DNA from: Ottelia alismoides
Lineage: Eukaryota; Streptophyta; Magnoliopsida; Alismatales; Hydrocharitaceae
NCBI GenBank assembly: GCA_037367405.1
Contig: JAZKJV010002611.1
Coordinates: 1,364,001 to 1,428,000, forward strand
Length of the DNA: 64,000 bases
Direction: 5' to 3'
How positions within the stretch are numbered: the stretch's first letter is position 1; every line of letters begins with the position of its first letter. This document shows, in pieces, positions 56,668-64,000 of the stretch. The notes under the pieces are model-generated. The model had not been told where the DNA came from and did not search any database. It saw only the letters and a program-made list of their open reading frames with translations. A program made the translations under genes and the position numbers.

Positions 56668-56811
56668 TGTTGAGAATTGTCTTATTTTTCTTATTCTTAT
56701 GTATTCTCTTTTCTTTCCATATCAAGTATGTAATTTGCCCAACAGGTTTTCCTTCTATATAAAAGAATCTTAAGGCATCATTATCGATCAATTCATTATT
56801 CAATTTCGACA
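56668..56811 (+). repeat. Copia-B 3' LTR
   Basis: 144 bp, TGTTGAGAATTG...TTCGACA. It contains TATATAAAAG and follows a degraded polypurine region (GAGCTGGGAA). Confidence 0.75.
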
Positions 56812-57125
56812 GTTATTGTCCTGGAAGAGGGGAGTTCATATACATATGTAGCAAAAGGGTCGTTGTGCAGGATGAGATTACTTAGTTGGACGAGTTGGAA
56901 AATGATCAACCCTTGAGCAAGGAATAGATGGAGCCTGGAGGATCATACATTACAAAGGGTGTCATTCTCGAGGACAAAAAGTTAATGAAAGAGTTACGCA
57001 GAGATTAAGATAAAATTGTCTAACGGAAGGAGACATTAATACAAGGTTATTAAATGTTGTGGCCATTCACCGATGTCATAGAAATTATACACTCTCCTAG
57101 GAGGTTCGGGCAACGCTCATATTAT
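56812..57125. other. short unassigned gap between Copia-B and RTE-E
   Basis: No coding or repeat recognised. Confidence 0.4.
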
Positions 57126-57681
57126 TTTTTGCAACATGATGGGGAAATTGATGGAGATGTTACTAATAGAATAAAAGCATACTGGCTAAAGTGGAGAGGA
57201 GCCTCTGCTACTCTCTGTGATAAAAAAATTCCTTTAAAATCAAAGGAAAGTTTTACAAAGCAGTTGTGAGACCTGATATGCTCTATGTATCTGAAAGTTG
57301 GCATGTAAACTATAAACATGTGCAGAGAATGGTTGTACCAGAAACGAAAATGCTAAGATGGATGTGTGGACACACGCAAAGATCGAATTCGAAATGATGC
57401 AATTAGAAAGAAAGTTGGTGTATCTTTGATTGAGGATAAGATGCGAGAAAATTTCTTAAGATGGTTTAGTCATTTGCAAAGAAGGTCGACCGATGCACCA
57501 GTTAGGAAATGTGAGTTTTGGGATGTTGAGCCATCTAAGAAAGGGTGAGGACAGCCCAAGAAGTGTTGGAAGGAGACTATACGAAGGGATCTTAGTTTTT
57601 TGGATATAAGTCCGAGATTAACCCATGATAGAACTGAATGGAGGCAAAGAATCCATGTAGCCGACCCTACTTAATTGTGGG

Positions 57682-57892
57682 TGTTAGAATTATTATATTA
57701 CAATTATATCTGTAACCTTTCGGGTTCCGTAACGCTTAACCCTTCGAATTCCGTAACCTTTAACTCTTCGGGTTCCGTAACCCCTCAGGGGTATTTATGT
57801 ATTTTTACTCTTGTACTCTCTAGGGTTTTCTCTCTATATAAGAGACCCTAGCCCTATGGAATAGACATCCCATTCTGTCTCTCTTCTCCACA
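57682..57892 (+). repeat. Copia-C 5' LTR
   Basis: 211 bp, TGTTAGAATTATT...TCTCCACA. It carries three TTCGGGTTCCGTAAC-like units and a TATATAAG box near 57835. Confidence 0.95.
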
Positions 57893-57904
57893 TGGTATCA
57901 GAGC
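57893..57904 (+). other. Copia-C primer-binding site
   Basis: TGGTATCAGAGC, initiator-Met tRNA type, directly after the 5' LTR. Confidence 0.9.
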
Positions 57905-58288
57905 AACGGTCCTAGACCGGAGTTCTGATCTAAAATCCCCACCGCCACCTTCAAGCCTCGCCAAAGCCTATGCGGGCCCTCTTCCCTGAATTAGGACCTC
58001 GCGCAAGGCCCTCCAATCGCCTCTAGTGCAGCAGCCCTCCCGCTAGCGCTACCCGACGCTTTCAGGACCTCGTACGAAGGTCGTCATCCCCACAGCTATC
58101 CTCCACGGGTACCGTAGGACTCTTTGGAGATCCAAAACTCATCACGGATCGCTTCCAAGAATCCAGATATGCTGTCCATTGGGGGTTTTCAGCCCTTCGT
58201 CGAGGGCAAACGTGAGTTTTAGGGCATTTTTAGCTCTTATATGCATCCTTAGTTGATCACAGGATCGTCTTTCTATTTTAAGACCACC

Positions 58289-61200
58289 ATGGCGTCTTCT
58301 TCTACCGAGACAAAGCCCTTGGCCACAAATATTATGGCACAAGGCACTACTATCAAACTCAAGGGCACAGAAAATTACGTGCTCTGTTCTCGATCTTTTA
58401 TGGTATTCATTGGTGGTCAGAGGAAACTTTACATTTTGACTAAAGATCCTTTAGATGAAAAGGACAAAGAGTACGACAACTGGCAAACTGATAACTATTT
58501 GGTTATCAACTGGATGACCAACAGTGTTGAGGCTCATATTGCCTCAAATCTTCTTTACAAAAATACGGCCAAGGAAATATGGGAGGATCTCGAGCAAACA
58601 TACTCCCAAAAGAAGATGAAGTCACATCTTGCAGATATTTACATGCGAATTTGGTCGGCATCTCAGGGTGATTCCACCCTCATCGAATACTACAGGCATC
58701 TATCCAATCTGTATGAGGAGCTTGCAATATTCCAGCCCTCATGTTGCACCAAACAGATACAAGAGCGTTCTGACTGGCAGGTATACCGCTTCCTTGATGG
58801 CCTGCATTCTAGGTACCATGCAGCGAAGGAACAATTTCTTATATCAGACACACTGCCAACAATGAAGGCCGTCTTTGGCCGACTTGAGGAGCTCGAGACA
58901 TCCGCTGCTCGGCCTCCTGTCTTACCTTCAACAGAAAACTTTGCACATATCGCCTCGTCTGGGCGAGGAGGCAGATACGGCTCGAGGAGGATGCGGTCGC
59001 GATCCAAGTCGTGGTCGTGGACGGGAATCTGGACGAGGCCGTGACTTTGGTCGTGGTCGTGGGCGAGACTCTACTGCCCCATGCACTCACTGTGGTAGGT
59101 GGAACCACCCGGCTGAACGATGCTGGCAGAGGTTTGGCGTACCTTCTTATCACGCCAATAATGCTTATGAGGATGCCTATGATGTAAAAGAAGCATCGCC
59201 TACCTCCAGTGGCAAGACTGTTCATTTTAATGATGCAGATTACTCCCGCCTAATGCAGATCCTTCAGACTCCAGGGCCTACCACCACTAGTAACACTACA
59301 ACTGCTGCTCTGGCCACTTCTTCAGGTACCATAGCCAACTCTGCTATCACTTCTACTCCAGCTTGGATTATTGATTCTGACGCCTCTACTCATCTCACTG
59401 GAGAAGGTAGTCTGCTCACCTCTTCCATATCATCTACCTCTGTGAAGTCAGTTCGAGTTGCTAATGGGACTCAATCACATATTACTAGTGTCGGAACTAT
59501 GCAATTCTCTTCCAAACTCCGATTTTCGGGGGTTCACTGTGCTCCTGATTTTCCTCTTAGCTTGTTGTCAGTTCACAAGCTTTGTGTTGAGCTTTATTGT
59601 CGTGAGATATTTGATGAGTCTTGTTGTTATTTTCAGGACATTCGGACGAGGCAGATTTTCGGTGGGGGTCATGAGAAGAACAGCCTATATTACCTTGACA
59701 TACCCTCAGACTCCAATTTTGTTGGTGCTGCATCTATCTCCGAAGATCCGCTCCTATGGCATCGACGCCTTGGACATCCCTCTGCCAAGACCATCTCCAT
59801 GATGTTTCCTGAACTCTCTGCTCTGAAGCCCTTTCAGTGCGAGGCATGTGAGTTCGGGAAACACCATAGAACTTCGTTTCCTGTTCGTACTGAGTCTCGT
59901 AGTACTGTTGCTTTTCATCTTGTTCATTGTGATGTTTGGGGACCTTGTCCGATCCGCACATTAAGTGGTCATCGCTACTTTATAGTTTTCGTTGATGATT
60001 ATAGTCGATCTTCTTTGGTCTATCTAATAAAGGAGCGTTCGGAGATTAATCAGATTGTCAGAAATTTCTTTCAATATGTTAAAATTTACTTTTCTAGCAT
60101 TGTTAAGATCATTCGTACCGACAATGCTCTTGAGTTAACCCAACATGACTTGACCTCTTTCTTTGCATTCCAGGGAACTGTTCACCAAACATCATGTCCA
60201 TATACCTCTCAACAGAATGGTATAGATTAGAGGAAACTCCGACACTTGCTAAATGTTGCCAGATCTCTTCTTAGTCAAATGAATGTTCCTAAACAATATC
60301 GGGGAGATGCTATCCTTACTGCAGTGTATCTCATCAACCGTGTTCCTTCATCAGTTCTCAAAGGGGCAACTTCATTTTCCTTACTTTATCCTACCGAGTC
60401 TCCTTTTCCCATACCTCTGCGAATTTTTGGTTGTATTGCCTTTGTTCATAACTTTCATGCAGCTGACAAATTATCCTCTCGTGCCATCAAATGCGTCTTT
60501 CTTGGGTACTCTCGTACCCAGAAAGGCTATCGCTGCTATGATCCTGTTGGACGTCGATATTATGTATCTGTTGATGTCACTTTCTTTGAGCAAACAAGTT
60601 ATTTCACACAGACTATATGTGGCATTCCTCTGGACCTCCCTCCTCCACTAATCGTCTATATTCGCCAGCGTATCTCTATACCTCCTACACCAGTGTCTGT
60701 ACCTTTGCCCGTCCCTTTTATGCAGGATGATATGACCACTTCAAGTGCTCCCACCACTACTGTCCCGGATGTACCTGGGAAACTTCCTATAGCTCTACGC
60801 AAGCAAAAAAGGAAATGTACATATCACCCCATGTCACATTTTACTTCTACAGATGGTTTATCTAGCTGTGACAAGAGATTTGCAGATGCTCTTAATGCTA
60901 TTACCGTTCCAAGAGATCATTTCAGTGCAATGCAAGATCAAGGTTGGCGACAGGCCATGGATGAGGAGATGGATGCACTTACCTCCCAGGGTACGTGGGA
61001 TCTTGTGCCGTACCCCCCGGGAGTTCGCCCTGTGGCATGTCGATGGGTCTTCACGACCAAACAGTCACCCGATAGTTCTATTGATAGGTTGAAAGCCAGA
61101 CTTGTTGCAAAAGGTTTTACACAAACCTTTGGAGTTGATTATTTTGAGACCTCGCATGTTGCCAGAATGAGGTCGATACGTACCATTCTTTCTGTTGTTG

Positions 61201-62431
61201 CCAACAAGGCTTGGCCCATTTATCAACTTGATGTGAAGAATGCCTTTCTTTATGGTGATCTTAAGGAGGAGGACTACATGATGCAACCGCCGGGGTATGC
61301 AGTCGAGGGGGAGCATGTATGTCGACTACACAAGGCCATTTATGGCCTGAAGCAAGCCCAAGGGCATGGTTTGACAGGCTCACTACGGAGATCAACACAC
61401 TTGGTTTTCAGAGGACAACATCTGACTACTCTGTCTTTGTTAGACGACGGTCTACTGGCACGGTCATCCTTACTGTCTATGTTGATGATATGGTTATCAC
61501 AGGAGATGATGTAGATGGTATTCAGGAGACCAAGGCCTTCCTCAAGAAGGTCTTTATCACAAAAGATCTCGGCCAACTTCGTTATTTTCTTGGCATCGAA
61601 GTAATACGCACTACAGAGGGGCTCCATCTTTCACAGAGAAAGTATTGCCTCGATATTCTGACTGAGGCAGGACTTCTTGGATGCAAGCCATCTGGCATCC
61701 CTGCAGAAGTGAGAAAATATTCAGCATCTACTGATCCAGCATTTGAGGATGCAACACGATACAGAAGCTTAGTGGGAAAATTACTCTATCTCACTGCTAC
61801 GAGGCCAGATATATCATATGCTGTGAGCAGAACCAGTCAATATATGGAGAAGCCTCTTTACAGTCACTGGCAGGATGTTCTTTTGATCCTTCGATATTTG
61901 AAGGAATCTCCCGGACGTGAACTTTTCTGTGGGGTGAATGGACACACTAATATCTCCGCCTATACAAATTCTGACTATGCTAGCTCTCCTGAGGACCGCC
62001 GATCCACTACAGGATACGCCATGTTTGTTGGGGATAACCTTGTCACTTGGCGAAGCAAGAAGCAGACAGTGGTATCCAGATCTAGTGCGGAAGCAGAATA
62101 CAGGGCAATGGCTCAGGCCACATGTGAAATCACATGGCTTATTTCTTTCCTAACAGAACTTGGCATGTCAATCGCCACTCCTGTACCCTTATACTGCGAC
62201 AACAAGTCTGCCACATACATCGCCACCAATCCAATTTTCCATGAGAGGACAAAACACATTGAAGTTGATTGCCATTTTATTCGTGATGCAGTACGAGAAG
62301 GACGAATCAGCACTCCACACATCTCCACCGAACTTCAACTTGCAGACATCCTCACAAAAGCTCTTCCAAGGAAGCGCCTAATGTACTTAGTATCCAAGTT
62401 GGTCATGATCGACAGATATGCTCCAACTTGA
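58289..62431 (+). pseudogene. Copia-C gag-pol, broken by two frameshifts and a nonsense codon
   Basis: The most likely start is ATG 58289 in the context ACCACCATGG. A Gag UBN2 domain (LKGTENYVLCSRSFMVFIGG) is followed by a frame change at about 58980 in the RG-rich linker. The second frame holds a CCHC knuckle (CTHCGRWNHPAERC), the protease site as DSD rather than DSG (59373-59381), and the pre-integrase zinc region (WHRRLGHP...CEACEFGKHH). The integrase core has its first two Asp (HCDVWG, RTDNALE). The third catalytic residue, Glu in Copia-1, is a TAG stop here (60228-60230). RT resumes at 60246 (LDVKNAFLYGDLKEE) with a second frame change at about 61355. The last frame holds RT YVDD (VYVDDMVITGDD) and RNase H (SDYASSPEDRRSTTGY, SSAEAEYRAMAQ), ending at 62431. 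Confidence 0.9.
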
Positions 62432-62438
62432 GGGGGAG

Positions 62439-62625
62439 TGTTAGAGTTATTATATTACAATTATATTTGTAACCTTTCGGGTTCCGTAACCTTTAACTCT
62501 TCGGGTTCTGTAACCCCTCAGGGGTATTTATGTATTTTTACTCTTGTACTCTCTAGGGTTTTCTCTCTATATAAGAGACCCTAGCCCTACGGAATAGGCA
62601 TCCCATTCTGTCTCTCTTCTCCACA
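62439..62625 (+). repeat. Copia-C 3' LTR
   Basis: 187 bp, TGTTAGAGTTATT...TCTCCACA. It lacks one 24-bp repeat unit present in the 5' LTR. Confidence 0.95.
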
Positions 62626-62650
62626 GTGGGAAAAGGCTTTGTTGTTGGTG

Positions 62651-64000
62651 GTGGTGGTATGAGGGATTTTGGTAGTTTCTGGAGATGAATGGGGTGGGGA
62701 GTTAGTAACATTAAAACCTAATTCGGGACTTTAAAGTGCAGCCTGTAAGAGGTGTGCACGAAAGTTTTCAATCTCAATGTTAATGGATCCCTTGGTCCAG
62801 ACGACTTACCGATGTTCTTTTTCAATGAGTTTTGGGATGTAATTCCAAAGGGTGACTTGAGTTGCCTCGATAACTTTGGTATTAAGAGGCTCAACTATTT
62901 TTGAGTCAAAAGAGGCTTAATCAACTTTTGAGTTAAAAGAGGCTTAACCATGCGCTCATTTTTCAGCCACCAAGAACGATGTCACCACAAGAGGGGAAGA
63001 CCTCAGACCCACCCCCTCTTAAAATGCCATCTACTTAGGTGTAACCGAAGTGTTAGCCAACCAATTGTGGCATGTTCTTCCGGATGTTATTGGCCTTGAA
63101 CATAATGTGTTTATTTCAGGTCATCGTATGATGGATGGTGTGATCATGGCTAGGAAATATGGTGACATAGTGAAAGAGTCATTCTAAGGGTATTATATGA
63201 AAGGTGGCTTTCACGGGCGAATAATAGTGTTGATTGGAAATTAATTAGACCTCATTGTACAAAAGAGGCTTTCCAGAGGTATGAGTTGCATGGAAGAAAA
63301 GGTGTATCACAAGACTTCCATATTCAATACTGGTGAACGAAATGCCAAAGAGCATTTTCTTCCAACCGCAAAGAAAGGTCTGGCAAGGATGTCCACATGC
63401 CCTCTCAAGTTTTTGATGGCGGTGAATGCTCTAACAATGATAACCAAGCTCATAGTGAGCGGCAGGTTTTATGCGAGTTTTAATTATCATGAGCTATCTA
63501 TCATAATTCTCCAATATAAAGATGACGCTATTTTCTTCGTTGAGGATGGCATGAGGGAGGCAAGAGGGGCATCAATTGTCTTGGATCTCTTGAGCAAAAT
63601 TCATGACTCATATTCAATAAGATGAAGCTGGCTTTTATCCCCCCCGTCCTCTCTCTCCTAACGAGATGGATATGAGCAGTAGGGCTCTATGCACCCCTCC
63701 CATAGCATGTTCGTTTTATTTAGGGGTGCCAATTTTTTATGGCAAGATGCAACAGTTTGATCAGGGCCCATTGGTTGAAAAGTTGGAGAAGAAAATGGTA
63801 TGTTAGAAGTCATCTTGGCTCTCGAGGAGTGGTCGCCTCATACTTCTCAAGTCGAACCTCTCTGCCATCCTAATTTTCTTCACGTCTACTCGCCCAGTAC
63901 CTGTGGGAGTTTGACAAAAGTTAGAGGCGGTGAAACTACATTTTTTGGGCGAGCTTGAGATAGGAGCATCGAGGTATCCAACTTGTTGATTGGGAGATGT
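62651..64000 (+). pseudogene. LINE-C remnant, RT domain, plus strand, runs off the window
   Basis: Plus-strand pieces in shifting frames: NGSLGPDDLPMFFFNEFWDV (about 62790-62850, the start of the RT domain), VLANQLWHVLPDVIGLEHNV (about 63040-63105, RT finger region), and the palm at about 63510 as LQYKDDAIFFVEDGM, where the usual YADD is YKDD. Downstream sequence to the window edge is probably the thumb. It is similar in type to LINE-A, which has FIEGATSEVRGMSTLLDIL at the equivalent place. It is non-functional, and the 5' border is not defined. Confidence 0.65.

Larger units (their letters stand above)
47301..56811 (+). mobile_element. Copia-B, old Ty1/copia element with three insertions
   Basis: Same lineage as Copia-1 by Gag similarity (DGTNYKLWSMQFLTMM versus DGTNYELWAMQFMSMM) and pol. 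The 5' LTR is truncated (47301-47377), followed by a degraded primer site (about 47380-47395), Gag from 47839, protease, integrase, RT and RNase H, and the 3' LTR (56668-56811). Three later insertions lie inside: a MITE (48238-48463), RTE-D (49265-52405) and a hAT-like element (54757-55902). Removing them gives a co-linear copia element of about 5 kb. No target duplication was found because the 5' end is missing. Confidence 0.85.
57682..62625 (+). mobile_element. Copia-C, Ty1/copia element in RTE-E
   Basis: LTRs of 211 and 187 bp, tRNA-iMet primer site, gag-pol, polypurine tract GAGGGGGAG (62430-62438), and the duplication GTGGG (57677-57681 and 62626-62630). The LTRs differ by one 24-bp internal repeat unit and, by eye, five substitutions, all transitions. 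It is therefore older than Copia-1 but still recent. It is a different lineage from Copia-1 and Copia-B in Gag and LTR sequence. Confidence 0.95.
57126..62650 (+). mobile_element. RTE-E, 5'-truncated RTE LINE split by Copia-C
   Basis: RTE sequence at 57126-57681 (LQHDGEIDGDVTNRI, LRWFSHLQRRSTDAPVRKCE, in broken frames) resumes at 62631 with AAAAGGCTTTGTTGTTGG after the copia element. The copia target duplication GTGGG falls exactly in the RTE phrase TTGTGGGAAAAGGC. Confidence 0.85.

Overview
This window looks like nuclear DNA of a flowering plant and is almost entirely repetitive. The evidence is three Ty1/copia elements with plant-type initiator-Met tRNA primer sites, plant L1-like LINEs with CCHC knuckles and zf-RVT domains, plant-type RTE LINEs ending in GTT repeats, many hAT-like and one Mutator-like non-autonomous DNA element, and four spliced exons of a plant CCCH zinc-finger-type gene. 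Species cannot be read from the sequence. Large TE-filled introns suggest a moderately large genome. I see no rRNA, tRNA, CRISPR array or prokaryotic feature.

Layout. 1-2456: AT-rich, no gene. 2457-6960: two decayed L1-like LINE remnants (minus, then plus), the first carrying an 0.8-kb hAT-like insertion. 7185-9621: worn DNA-transposon sequence, a 250-bp RTE insertion with a 16-bp target-site duplication (TSD), and an unidentified broken reading frame split by a MITE. 10936-19250: a 5'-truncated RTE hosting three later insertions: a young copia element (10973-16035), a MITE (16200-16402) and a 2.3-kb LTR element without coding capacity (16689-18960). 19410-20998: a GGCCCGG-rich hAT-like element. 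22069-23759: two nested hAT-like elements of one family. 24128-29585: an apparently full-length but decayed L1-like LINE on the minus strand with a 15-bp TSD.

29.6-47 kb: low-copy and intron-like sequence containing the only host gene I can support. Four minus-strand exons between 33371 and 40380 splice in matching phase. A 6.4-kb intron holds a hAT-like element (with a Mutator-like MITE inside it) and a second hAT-like element (with an RTE copy inside it). 42.6-45.3 kb holds LINE and RTE fragments and a tandem duplication, one copy of which contains a MITE while the other is an empty site.

47301-56811: an old, decayed copia element carrying a MITE, an almost full-length RTE and a hAT-like insertion. 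57126-62650: an RTE fragment split by a third copia element (57682-62625). 62651-64000: a plus-strand LINE remnant running off the edge.

The genes do not form a pathway. Nearly everything is selfish DNA, and the host gene can be followed only through splice-phase matching across TE-filled introns. The most distinctive pattern is a set of eleven hAT-like non-autonomous elements (eight with 8-10 bp TSDs visible by eye) whose interiors are packed with short family-specific motifs and whose termini differ in a consistent way at base 3.
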